From Rubrivivax sp. (lineage in GTDB: Bacteria; Pseudomonadota; Gammaproteobacteria; Burkholderiales; Burkholderiaceae_C): DNA of 40,619 nucleotides. Position numbers and translations under genes: made by a program. Shown piece by piece: positions 33,023-40,619 of this stretch (position 1 is its first letter; each line of letters begins with the position of its first letter). The notes below the pieces were generated by a model. That model was not told the origin of the DNA and searched no databases. It saw nothing but the letters and a program-made list of their open reading frames with translations. The stretch lies in assembly GCA_024641965.1 (NCBI GenBank), contig JAHECC010000012.1, forward strand, positions 1-40,619, written 5' to 3'.

Positions 33023-34459
33023 ATGAGCTACCCCGACACCCGATTGTTGATCGACGGCCAATGGTGCGACGCCGCGAGCGGCAAGACGCTGCCGGTGCTG
33101 AACCCCGCCACCGGCAAGGAGATCGGCCGCGTGGCCCATGCCGGCATCGCCGACCTGGACCGCGCTCTGGCCGCGGCGCAGAGCGGCTTCGCGCTGTGGC
33201 GCGACACACCGGCGCTGGAGCGCAGCGCAATCATGCGCCGCGCCGCCGCGCTGATGCGCGAGCGCGCCGCCGACATCGGTGCGCTGATGACGCAGGAGCA
33301 GGGCAAGCCGCTGGCCGAGGCCAAGGCCGAAGCGGCGGCCTCGGCCGAGGTCATCGAATGGTTCGCCGAGGAAGGCCGGCGTGTCTATGGCCGCGTCGTG
33401 CCGGCGCGCTCGCTGGCGGTGCAGCAGACGGTGCTGCGCTCCCCCGTGGGCCCGGTGGCGGCCTTCACGCCTTGGAATTTTCCGATCAACCAGGTGGTGC
33501 GCAAGATGTCGGCGGCCTTGTCCACCGGCTGTTCGATCATCGTCAAGGCGCCCGAGGAAACCCCGGCCTCGCCGGCGGCGCTGGTCCAGGCTTTCATCGA
33601 TGCCGGCGTGCCGGCCGGCGCGATCGGCCTGGTCTACGGCAACCCGGCCGAGATCTCCTCGTACCTGATCCCGCACCCGATCATCCGCAAGATCACCTTC
33701 ACCGGCTCGACACCGGTGGGCAAGCAGCTCGCGGCGATGGCCGGCACGCACATGAAACGCGCGACCATGGAGCTGGGGGGCCACGCACCGGTGATCGTTG
33801 CCGAGGACGCGGACATCGATCTGGCCATCAAGTGCGCCGGCGCGGCCAAGTACCGCAACGCCGGGCAGGTGTGCATCTCGCCGACGCGCTTCCTGGTTCA
33901 CAGCAGCATCCGCGCCGAGTTCGCCAAGAAGCTGGCCGCGCATGCCACGTCGCTGAAGGTCGGTGACGGCCTGGCCGAAGGCACCACCATGGGCCCGCTG
34001 GCCAATGCGCGTCGGCTGACGGCGATGACGACGATCGTCGACGACGCACGCAGCAAGGGCGCGAAGGTCGTCGCCGGCGGCGAACGCATCGGCGCGACCG
34101 GCAACTTCTTTGCCCCGACGGTGCTGGACGAGGTGCCGCTGGAGGCCGACGTCTTCAACAACGAGCCCTTCGGCCCGCTGGCGGCGATCCGCGGCTTCGA
34201 CCGGCTGGAAGACGCCATCGCCGAGGCGAACCGCCTGCCTTTCGGCCTGGCCGGCTATGCCTACACACGCTCGCTGAAGAACGCGCACCTGCTGGCGCAG
34301 CGGCTGGAGCTGGGCATGCTGTGGATCAACCAGCCGGCGCTGCCCTGGGTCGAGATGCCCTTCGGCGGCATCAAGGATTCGGGCTACGGCAGCGAAGGCG
34401 GCAGCGAGGCGCTGGAGGCCTATCTGAATACCAAGGCGGTGTCGATCCTCTGTGCCTGA
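33023..34459 (+). CDS. NAD(P)-dependent aldehyde dehydrogenase (succinate-semialdehyde dehydrogenase-like)
   Basis: A 478-residue ALDH. The cofactor and catalytic features are [24 protein letters not shown], the general base E250 in MELGGHAP and the nucleophile C284 in [11 protein letters not shown]. The C-terminal [16 protein letters not shown] is typical of the GabD/SSADH group, which oxidises succinate semialdehyde and related aldehydes. The exact aldehyde is not fixed by sequence. The ATG at 33023 ([14 protein letters not shown]) is the standard N-terminus; the open frame further upstream lies over the divergent thiolase gene. It could oxidise an aldehyde made by the nearby P450 or alcohol dehydrogenase products. 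Confidence 0.92.
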   Translation: MSYPDTRLLIDGQWCDAASGKTLPVLNPATGKEIGRVAHAGIADLDRALAAAQSGFALWRDTPALERSAIMRRAAALMRERAADIGALMTQEQGKPLAEAKAEAAASAEVIEWFAEEGRRVYGRVVPARSLAVQQTVLRSPVGPVAAFTPWNFPINQVVRKMSAALSTGCSIIVKAPEETPASPAALVQAFIDAGVPAGAIGLVYGNPAEISSYLIPHPIIRKITFTGSTPVGKQLAAMAGTHMKRATMELGGHAPVIVAEDADIDLAIKCAGAAKYRNAGQVCISPTRFLVHSSIRAEFAKKLAAHATSLKVGDGLAEGTTMGPLANARRLTAMTTIVDDARSKGAKVVAGGERIGATGNFFAPTVLDEVPLEADVFNNEPFGPLAAIRGFDRLEDAIAEANRLPFGLAGYAYTRSLKNAHLLAQRLELGMLWINQPALPWVEMPFGGIKDSGYGSEGGSEALEAYLNTKAVSILCA

Positions 34460-34505
34460 GCGCCGGGCGGCGCTGTAGGCCTTCGTTCACCACTACGGCA
34501 CCGAC

Positions 34506-35402
34506 TTGACCGCGACCATCAGCCCGCGGGCCTTCGCCACGCTGCTGCTGATCGCCTGCATGTTCGGCGCCAACCACGTGGCCGCGCGCATCGCGCTGGA
34601 TCATGGCGTGGACGTGGCCACCGCGGTGGCCGTGCGCAGCGGGGTCACCGCCGCGGTGGTGGCGCTGATCGTGTTGGCTAACAGGGTGCCGATGCGCCTG
34701 AGTGCACGGCATCGCCGTGTCATGCCACTCATTGGCTTGCTGGTCAGCGTCCAGAGCCTGTGCCTGTATTCGAGCGTGGCACGCATCCCCGTCGGTCTGG
34801 CGCTGCTCGCCTTCAACACCTACCCGTTGTGGACCGCGCTGGCCGCCTGGGCGCTGTACCGGCACCGGCCGGCGCGCGCCACGCTCGTGGCCATGCCGAT
34901 CATCCTCTTCGGGCTGGCGCTGGCGCTGGACGTGGCCGGCGCAGCGTCGGGCCTGGGCGCGGTGGCGCATTGGGGCGAAATCGGCGCCGGCGTGGGATTC
35001 GCCGTGGTCGCCGCCGCCACCTTCGGCGCGGTGCTGGCATTGACGCAGCATGAGGTGGCTGACCTTGACGGCCGCGTGCGCACCACCCTCACCATGGGCA
35101 TCGTCGGCGTGCTCGCGCTGGCCGGCACCTTCACCCAGGGCGGTTTGCATTGGCCCGATGCGCCTGCCGGCTGGTGGGGCCTGGCCGCGCTGACGCTGCT
35201 CTACGGCACCGCCTTCACGATCATGTTCACGCTGCTGCCGCGGCTGGGCGTGGTCGGCAGCTCGCCGATCCTGAACGTCGAGCCGGTGGCGGCGCTGGCC
35301 ATGGCCTGGCTGATCCTGGGCCAGAGCGTCGCGCCAATACAGGTGGCCGGCGGCCTGCTCGTGGTGGGCGCGGTGATGGCGCTGGGCCTGCGTCGGCGCT
35401 AA
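34506..35402 (+). CDS. EamA-family (DMT superfamily) transporter
   Basis: A 298-residue inner-membrane protein with ten hydrophobic segments in two EamA repeats (about 1-140 and 150-298). The second repeat ends with the typical SSPILNVEPVAALAMAWLIL region. Such carriers export metabolites or amino acids. The start must lie upstream of the ATG at 34560, since segment 1 (FATLLLIACMFGANHVA) would otherwise be cut; the TTG at 34506 is the in-frame option. It follows the aldehyde dehydrogenase by 46 bp and overlaps the convergent hydrolase gene by 4 bp. Substrate unknown. Confidence 0.85.
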   Translation: MTATISPRAFATLLLIACMFGANHVAARIALDHGVDVATAVAVRSGVTAAVVALIVLANRVPMRLSARHRRVMPLIGLLVSVQSLCLYSSVARIPVGLALLAFNTYPLWTALAAWALYRHRPARATLVAMPIILFGLALALDVAGAASGLGAVAHWGEIGAGVGFAVVAAATFGAVLALTQHEVADLDGRVRTTLTMGIVGVLALAGTFTQGGLHWPDAPAGWWGLAALTLLYGTAFTIMFTLLPRLGVVGSSPILNVEPVAALAMAWLILGQSVAPIQVAGGLLVVGAVMALGLRRR

Positions 35403-36133
35403 CGGCGCAGCGTGCGATCGAAGAGTGCGAACAGACGCTCCCAATGCCGCTCCGCCGCCTCGCGTTCGTAGATGCCCGCGCGCAGCGGGAACACGAAACC
35501 ATGCTCGACCTTCGGGTACCACTCGACGCGGTGCGGCACCTGGCCACTGGCCAGCGAATCCGCCAGCTTCTGGATGTGCGCCGGCGGCGCCCACTTGTCG
35601 ATCTCGGCGCAGGCGAAGTAGCTGTCGCACTTCAACTGCGCGGCCACGCGCTCGGGCGAGTCGGGGCTGTCGGTGAGCATGTTGGCGCCATGGATCGACG
35701 CGATGCATCTGAAGCGCGGCGCGAAGTCCACGCCGGCCCAGACCACGAAGGGGCCGCTCATGCAGTAACCCACCGCACCCAGCCGATTCGTGTCGGCCTG
35801 GGCGTGGCCATCAACGTATTGAAGCAGCGCCTGCGTGTCGACGTGGTTGGTGCGGCGGTCGAGCGAATGCATGTGCGTGAACATCACCGCCATCGCGGCC
35901 TCGGTGCGCTCCTGCAGCCAGAAATCGCGTGTGCGCCGGTAGTACAGGTTGGGCAGCACGACGAAGTAGCCCACGCTCGCCAGGCGCCGCGCCATGTCGT
36001 GCAGTTCCTCGCGCTTGCCGGGTGCGTCCATGTAGAACAGCACCACCGGGAAAGGCCCGCCCTCCTCGGGGTGGACGACGAAACTGTTCATCGCGCCGTC
36101 GGCGGTGGCGATGTCGATCTGCTGTTCGATCAT
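35399..36133 (-). CDS. dienelactone hydrolase family protein
   Basis: A 244-residue alpha/beta hydrolase of the dienelactone hydrolase family. The catalytic triad is visible: C124 in GYCMSG (nucleophile), D179 in CAEIDKWAPP and H211 in KVEHGFVF. The cysteine nucleophile separates it from serine esterases. Family members open dienelactones in modified ortho-cleavage of chloroaromatics, but many act on other esters. The ATG at 36133 gives the normal start (MIEQQIDIATADG) and has a GGAAG ribosome site. It is divergent from the CHMI-type isomerase gene, 100 bp apart. Confidence 0.9.
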   Translation of the reverse strand: MIEQQIDIATADGAMNSFVVHPEEGGPFPVVLFYMDAPGKREELHDMARRLASVGYFVVLPNLYYRRTRDFWLQERTEAAMAVMFTHMHSLDRRTNHVDTQALLQYVDGHAQADTNRLGAVGYCMSGPFVVWAGVDFAPRFRCIASIHGANMLTDSPDSPERVAAQLKCDSYFACAEIDKWAPPAHIQKLADSLASGQVPHRVEWYPKVEHGFVFPLRAGIYEREAAERHWERLFALFDRTLRR

Positions 36134-36233
36134 GGGGCGGCTTCCTTCGGGGTGGTTTGGCCGCGACCATAGCCGAGCGCCGATGCCCGCACAATGGGAG
36201 CACCACCGCCGCTGCCCTGAAAGCTCCAACCCC

Positions 36234-36638
36234 ATGCCCCACCTGGTCATCCTCTACACACCGCAACTCGACAGCGAAACCGACATGCCCGCGCTGTGCC
36301 GCAAGCTGGCCGACACCATGCTCAGCGTCAAGGATGAAAACGGCGTGCAGGTCTTCCCCACCGCCGGCACGCGCGTGCTGGCCTACCCCGCCGCGCACCA
36401 CGCCGTAGCCGACGGCAAGGCCGACTACGCCTTTGCCTACTTCAATGTGCGCATGGCCAAGGGCCGCAGCGCCGCCGTGCACAAGGCCATGGGCGACGCG
36501 CTGGCAGCTGCCGTGCGCGAGCAACTCGCGCCCTTGCTGGCCAAACGGCCGGTGGGCCTGACGCTGCAGATCGACGAAGGCCACGAGGTCTTCGACGCCA
36601 AGCTCGGCAATCTGCATCCAATGTTCGGCACGGGATGA
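36234..36638 (+). CDS. 5-carboxymethyl-2-hydroxymuconate isomerase-like protein (tautomerase fold)
   Basis: A 134-residue protein of the HpaF/CHMI family. The N-terminal proline after Met (MPHLVILYTPQL) is the general base of this superfamily. Other matches are MPALCRKLADTM, FPTAGTRVLAYPA, ADYAFAYFNVRMAKGRSAAV and the final DEGHEVFDAKLGNLHPMFG. CHMI acts in homoprotocatechuate meta-cleavage, but no other gene of that route is in the window, so the true substrate may differ. It precedes the iron alcohol dehydrogenase by 36 bp on the same strand. Confidence 0.85.
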   Translation: MPHLVILYTPQLDSETDMPALCRKLADTMLSVKDENGVQVFPTAGTRVLAYPAAHHAVADGKADYAFAYFNVRMAKGRSAAVHKAMGDALAAAVREQLAPLLAKRPVGLTLQIDEGHEVFDAKLGNLHPMFGTG

Positions 36639-36674
36639 GCCTGCCCTGCGAACTTACCTGAGGGTCGAAGCACC

Positions 36675-37814
36675 ATGTCGTTGATCAACTACCTGACGCA
36701 GATTCACATCGAACATGGCGCGCGCAAGCTGCTGGCCGGCGAATGCGAGCGTGTGGGCATCAGGAAGCCGCTGATCGTCACCGACGCCGGCGTGCGTGCC
36801 GCTGGCGTGCTGCAGATGCTGCTCGACGCCTTGCCGGCCGACAAACGCGGCGCGGTCTACGACGGCACGCCGCCAAACCCGAACGAAGCCGCAGTGCGCG
36901 ACGCCACCGCGCTGTTCCGGCAGCACGGCTGCGATGGGCTGATCGCGGTGGGCGGCGGTTCGTCGATCGACTGCGCGAAAGGCACGGCCATTGCCGCACG
37001 CCACGACGGTCCGTTGAAGACCTACGCCACGATCGAAGGCGGTTCGCCGAAGATCAGCGATGCCGCGGTGCCGCTGATCGCGGTGCCCACCACCGCCGGC
37101 ACCGGCAGCGAGGTGGCGCGCGGCGCCATCGTCATCGTCGACGACGGGCGCAAGCTCGGTTTCCATTCCTGGTCGCTGATGCCGCGCGCCGCAATCTGCG
37201 ACCCCGAACTCACGCTCGGCCTGCCGCCGCTGCTGACCGCCGCCACCGGCATGGACGCGCTGGCACATTGCATGGAAACCTTCATGGCACCGCCCTTCAA
37301 CCCGCCGGCCGACGGCATCGCGCTCGACGGTCTGGCGCGCGGCTGGGCGTTTATCGAGCGCGCCACGCGCGACGGCGCCGACCGCGACGCGAGGCTGCAG
37401 ATGATGAGCACCTCGGTGCAGGGCGCGCTGGCCTTCCAGAAAGGCCTGGGCTGCGTGCATTCGCTGAGCCATTCGCTCGGCGGCGTGAACCCGAAGCTGC
37501 ACCATGGCACGCTGAATGCAATGTTCCTGCCGGCGGTGATCCGCTTCAATGCCACGGCCGAGTCGATGGTGAAGGAACGCCGTCTGGCGCGCATGGCACA
37601 GGCCATGAACCTGGCCAGCGGCGACGAGCTGCCCGAGGCCATCCAGGCGATGAACCGCCGCCTCGGCCTGCCCAATGGCTTGGCGGCGATGGGCGTCGAG
37701 CCCGCCTGGTTCGACCGCATCATCGAAGGCGCGCTGGCGGACCATTGCCACAAGACCAATCCGCGCATTGCCACGGCAGACGACTATCGCGCGATGCTGC
37801 AGATGTCGATGTAG
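36675..37814 (+). CDS. iron-containing alcohol dehydrogenase
   Basis: A 379-residue group III alcohol dehydrogenase. The NAD-binding turn is GGGSSIDCAKG, followed by PTTAGTGSEVARGAIV. Probable metal ligands are D194 and H198 (GMDALAHCME), H262 and H266 (CVHSLSHSLGG) and H276/H277 (KLHHGTLNA). It interconverts an alcohol and aldehyde. GAGG 13 bp before the ATG is the likely ribosome site. The metal site and length fit ordinary FeADH rather than the shorter maleylacetate reductases. With the isomerase ahead it forms a probable two-gene unit; the substrate is unknown. A 284-bp gap without a gene follows. Confidence 0.92.
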   Translation: MSLINYLTQIHIEHGARKLLAGECERVGIRKPLIVTDAGVRAAGVLQMLLDALPADKRGAVYDGTPPNPNEAAVRDATALFRQHGCDGLIAVGGGSSIDCAKGTAIAARHDGPLKTYATIEGGSPKISDAAVPLIAVPTTAGTGSEVARGAIVIVDDGRKLGFHSWSLMPRAAICDPELTLGLPPLLTAATGMDALAHCMETFMAPPFNPPADGIALDGLARGWAFIERATRDGADRDARLQMMSTSVQGALAFQKGLGCVHSLSHSLGGVNPKLHHGTLNAMFLPAVIRFNATAESMVKERRLARMAQAMNLASGDELPEAIQAMNRRLGLPNGLAAMGVEPAWFDRIIEGALADHCHKTNPRIATADDYRAMLQMSM

Positions 37815-38098
37815 CGCCATGTCTGTGCGTACTGTGGCCGCCAACCGGACCACGTCGCCAGCAGGCGCTGTTGTCGTGGGGAACTGAAGTGCGCCCCAGG
37901 CCAATCACAGACGCCCCGGCAACGGGATTGAGCAGCCCGGCACAACCGTGCCCTGCGGCATTGCGTCACTGCTCGGCGCGACAGCTCGCCGCCCGACGGC
38001 CTTAAGGCCCCCTTAAGTCGGGTCCGGCACAGTCGCACGCATTCGGCTGCCACGCCGGCTTTGGCGCTGCCCTACGAGGGCCCGCCCAACGAATTCCG

Positions 38099-39634
38099 AT
38101 GCTCATCAGCCTTCGCGCCGGTCCGCGCATTGCCGTGTTGGACCGTGTCGACCCGCTAGCCGCACTGATCGCGGGTTTCACGCTCTTGCATCTGGCGCTC
38201 GCGGCCACCATGCCGCTGCTGCCGCAGGAGGCGTACTACTGGGTCTGGAGCTTGCATCCGGACTGGTCGTATTTCGACCATCCGCCGCTGGCGAGCTGGA
38301 GCATCGCACTCACCACCTCGATCTTCGGCTCGACCGTTTTCGGCATCAAGAGCGCCGCGGTGCTCTGGTCGCTGGGCTGGAACCTGCTCTGGGCACGCCT
38401 CGTGCTCGATCTTTTCGGCGACCGACGGCTCGCGTTCCGCTCGCTGCTGGCCTTGAACCTGAGCCTGCTGTACCAGGCCTATGCGCTGGCCCCCACCCCC
38501 GACGCGCCGTTGCTCTTCGGTTGGATCGGCACGCTCTGGGCAGTGTGGCGTGCCTGCGCGTCACGCGACAGTCGCTGGTGGCTCGCCGCCGGCGCGTTCG
38601 CCGGGCTGGCGATGCTCGGCAAGTACTCGGCGCTGCTGCTGCTGCCGGTCGTCGGGGGCTTCCTGCTGCTGTCGCCGGCGCAGCGTCACTGGCTGCGCCG
38701 GCCCGGGCCTTGGCTGGCCGTGGGCATTGCCGCGCTGGTGTTCGTGCCAGTGGTGGTGTGGAACGCGCAACACGACTGGGTGTCCTTCGCCTTCCAGGGC
38801 AGCCGCCGCATCGGCGAGATGGCCTCGTTCAGGCCAATGCACCTGTTGTCGCTGGCCGGCACGCAGGCGCTGCTGGTCACGCCCTTCCTGTTCGCGGTGG
38901 CGCTTGCGGCGTTCGCGCGCGGCTGGCACACGGCCGTTCGCGGCCGGCTCGACGAGCCGCGTCGCCTGCTGTGGCTGAGCGCTGCGGTGCCACTGCTGGT
39001 GTTTGCCGTGGTGGCGCTGCGCTCGCCGGTGCGCATCAATTGGTTGTTGCCGGCCTGGTGGTCGCTGATCGTGCTGGCGGTGGCGTCGCTGCCGGCGCAC
39101 GGCCCCGCGCCGCGCTGGTGGCGGCGGGGGCTGGCTTCGTCGCTGCTGCTGCTGCTCGGCGTGCTCGTCGTCTTCGCCGTGCCCAAGCTGCCGATCGTCG
39201 GCAACCTCAACAGCTGGAGCGGCTGGAAGGAAACCGCGGACCATGTCGCCCGCATCGAGGCGGCGCGACACGCACGGGGCGAACGCACCTTCGTCTTCGG
39301 GCCGAACTACAAGGTGGCTTCGCTGCTGCGCTTCCACCTGCCTGGCCAGCCGCGCACCTATGCGCAGGACATCTTTGGCGCACCGGCACTGCAGTACGAC
39401 TACCTGCCGCAGCAGCGCGACCTGAAGGGCGCCACCGGCATTCTCGTGCTCGCCGACCAGGACCAGGCACGCCTGGACATGGGCCGGCTGGTGCCGTACT
39501 GCGACGCGCTCGAAGCCGCCGAGGTCGTGCACACGGGCGCCTTCGGCCGCAGTACGCGGCGCACCGAGATCTGGCTGTGCCGCGGCTACCACGGCCATCC
39601 ACCACGGGCCACCGGCCCGGCTCATAGCGATTGA
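38099..39634 (+). CDS. GT39-type membrane glycosyltransferase (ArnT-like)
   Basis: A 511-residue inner-membrane protein of the PMT/ArnT superfamily, with 11-12 predicted membrane segments and a soluble C-terminal domain (about 380-511). The first periplasmic loop holds PQEAYYWVWS and YFDHPPLASW, the conserved acidic catalytic and donor-binding sites. Such enzymes move a sugar from an undecaprenyl-phosphate carrier onto lipid A or another envelope acceptor. It starts after a 284-bp gap with no gene (a GGCCTTAAGGCC palindrome near 37998-38009 is the only feature noticed). It is 14 bp before a GT2 gene that could make its donor. Acceptor and sugar are unknown. Confidence 0.88.
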   Translation: MLISLRAGPRIAVLDRVDPLAALIAGFTLLHLALAATMPLLPQEAYYWVWSLHPDWSYFDHPPLASWSIALTTSIFGSTVFGIKSAAVLWSLGWNLLWARLVLDLFGDRRLAFRSLLALNLSLLYQAYALAPTPDAPLLFGWIGTLWAVWRACASRDSRWWLAAGAFAGLAMLGKYSALLLLPVVGGFLLLSPAQRHWLRRPGPWLAVGIAALVFVPVVVWNAQHDWVSFAFQGSRRIGEMASFRPMHLLSLAGTQALLVTPFLFAVALAAFARGWHTAVRGRLDEPRRLLWLSAAVPLLVFAVVALRSPVRINWLLPAWWSLIVLAVASLPAHGPAPRWWRRGLASSLLLLLGVLVVFAVPKLPIVGNLNSWSGWKETADHVARIEAARHARGERTFVFGPNYKVASLLRFHLPGQPRTYAQDIFGAPALQYDYLPQQRDLKGATGILVLADQDQARLDMGRLVPYCDALEAAEVVHTGAFGRSTRRTEIWLCRGYHGHPPRATGPAHSD

Positions 39635-39648
39635 CCCGGAAACCGAGC

Positions 39649-40619
39649 ATGCCCCAACTGTCGATCATCGTCCCCACCTTCAACGAGGCCGCCAATGTGG
39701 TCGAACTGCGCGCACGGCTCGCCGCCGCGCTGGCCGGCGTCGACTGGGAGGTGATCTTCGTCGATGACGATTCGCCTGACGACACCGGCGAGCGAGTGGC
39801 GGCGATGGCGCAGCAGGATGCGCGCGTGCGCCGGCTGCTGCGCATCGGCCGGCGCGGACTGGCGTCGGCGTGCATCGAAGGCATGCTGGCCGCGACCTCG
39901 CCGCTGGTCGCGGTGATCGACGCCGACCTGCAGCACGACGAGACGCGCCTTCCCTTGATGCTCGATGAACTGCGCGACCCGCAGGTGGACGTGGTGGTCG
40001 GCAGTCGCTACGTCGGCGGCGGCAGCATTGGCGAGTGGACGGCATTGCGGGCCCGGCTGAGCCGGCTGGCCACCGCGCTGGCGCAGCGTGTGCTGAAGGC
40101 CGAACTGCACGACCCGATGAGCGGATTCTTCATGATTCGTCGCGAGAGCGTCGAAAGCTGTGTGCGCGCCGGCCTGTCCGGCGTGGGCTTCAAGATCCTG
40201 CTCGACCTGTTCGCCACCTCGCCCACGCCGCTGCGCCTGCGCGAGCTGCCCTACACCTTCCGCCCGCGCCACGCCGGCCAGAGCAAGCTCGACGCCAACG
40301 TCGCGTGGGAGTTTTTCGTGATGCTGCTCGACCGCTTCTTCGGGCGGCTGCTGCCGATCCGCTTCATCGCCTTCTCGCTGGTCGGGGCGCTCGGCCTTGG
40401 CGTTCACCTGGCGGTGCTGGGCACCATGCACCAAGGCCTCGGCGTGAGCTTCCTCGCCGCGCAAAGCACGGCCACGCTGGCGGCGATGAGCTCCAACTTC
40501 GCGCTGAACAACCTCTTCACCTATCGCGACATGCGGCTGCGCGGCTGGGAACTGGTGCGCGGCTGGCTCAGCTTCGCAGCGGCCTGCAGCGCGGGCGCGC
40601 TGGCCAACGTCGGCATCGC
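39649..40619 (+). CDS. GT2 polyprenyl-phosphate glycosyltransferase with GtrA-like domain, 3'-truncated by window edge
   Basis: At least 323 codons are visible and the gene runs off the window. The N-terminal GT2 domain (about 1-225) resembles dolichol-phosphate mannose synthase: LSIIVPTFNEAANV, FVDDDSPDDT, the DxD-type VIDADLQHDE, and DPMSGFFMIRRESVES. From about residue 240 come membrane segments of a GtrA type (PIRFIAFSLVGALGLGVHLA, then SSNFALNNLFTYRD). It should load a sugar onto undecaprenyl phosphate and flip or present it. The ATG is 14 bp after the GT39 stop, so donor synthesis and transfer are likely coupled in one operon. Confidence 0.9.
   Translation, partial: MPQLSIIVPTFNEAANVVELRARLAAALAGVDWEVIFVDDDSPDDTGERVAAMAQQDARVRRLLRIGRRGLASACIEGMLAATSPLVAVIDADLQHDETRLPLMLDELRDPQVDVVVGSRYVGGGSIGEWTALRARLSRLATALAQRVLKAELHDPMSGFFMIRRESVESCVRAGLSGVGFKILLDLFATSPTPLRLRELPYTFRPRHAGQSKLDANVAWEFFVMLLDRFFGRLLPIRFIAFSLVGALGLGVHLAVLGTMHQGLGVSFLAAQSTATLAAMSSNFALNNLFTYRDMRLRGWELVRGWLSFAAACSAGALANVGI

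Noticed and set aside
34460-34560. ATG at 34560 as the EamA transporter start
   Set aside because: It would remove most of the first membrane segment; the TTG at 34506 keeps the ten-segment fold.
36675-37814. Maleylacetate reductase, giving a chlorocatechol pathway with the dienelactone hydrolase
   Set aside because: The protein is longer than maleylacetate reductases and keeps the full FeADH metal ligand set; no chlorocatechol dioxygenase or cycloisomerase is present.
37819-37887. 22-residue open frame after the iron alcohol dehydrogenase
   Set aside because: No ribosome site and no supporting pattern; it is expected by chance in a 284-bp gap.
1-40619. tRNA, rRNA, CRISPR arrays, intact insertion sequences, integrase or phage genes
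   Set aside because: No cloverleaf, rRNA segment, regularly spaced repeats or transposase/integrase motif was seen on either strand.

Overview
The window is a high-GC chromosomal segment (roughly two-thirds G+C by eye) with dense, strongly GC3-biased genes. The best match is a betaproteobacterium of the order Burkholderiales. The neighbourhood rplM-rpsI, erpA, anmK, M23 peptidase diverging from tyrS, then dtd, is one I associate with that order. No tRNA, rRNA, CRISPR array, intact insertion sequence or prophage gene was seen.

Layout. 1-735: 3' part of a cytosolic-type 5'-nucleotidase. 745-10851: a Crp/Fnr-type regulator diverges from a long same-strand operon. The operon encodes a FadD-like acyl-CoA ligase, LivG-, LivH- and LivM-like subunits, a periplasmic binding protein, a LivF-like ATPase, a small unknown protein, a PaaK-like acyl-CoA ligase and a second unknown protein. 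It looks like a carboxylic-acid uptake system joined to CoA activation. Its substrate cannot be read from sequence. 10865-13833 (minus): dtd, a cation-diffusion-facilitator, a DUF5329-like exported protein and tyrS, partly overlapping. 14057-19177: envelope and housekeeping genes (M23 peptidase, anmK, erpA, bactofilin, a coiled-coil membrane protein, rpsI, rplM). 19500-22232: GNAT acetyltransferase, DUF2726-type membrane protein and SrkA-like kinase. 22245-27441 (minus): htpG, a damaged lipoprotein gene and an orphan GspE/PulE-type ATPase. 27611-30298 (minus): an AceE-type E1 with an unusual in-frame insertion and a short C-terminus. 30447-37814: catabolic and accessory genes (cytochrome P450 with a thiolase-like protein, aldehyde dehydrogenase, EamA transporter, dienelactone hydrolase, CHMI-type isomerase, iron alcohol dehydrogenase). 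38099-40619: a GT39 membrane glycosyltransferase followed by a DPM1/GtrB-like GT2 enzyme cut by the window edge.

The most interesting signals are small-scale. (1) A near-perfect 18-bp palindrome (1513-1530) sits at a class II activator position before the transporter/ligase operon. (2) A perfect 17-bp hairpin overlaps the livH stop codon, inside an AT-richer insert flanked by 10-bp direct repeats. (3) Four hairpins lie in tandem between the binding protein and livF. (4) About 30 codons in aceE look like a palindromic repeat captured in frame. (5) A lipoprotein gene carries two compensating frameshifts and abuts a 25-bp near-copy of the 3' end of the neighbouring gspE-like gene. No wholly new multi-gene system was identified with confidence. 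The best candidate for undescribed biology is the uptake/activation operon with its two unknown proteins.
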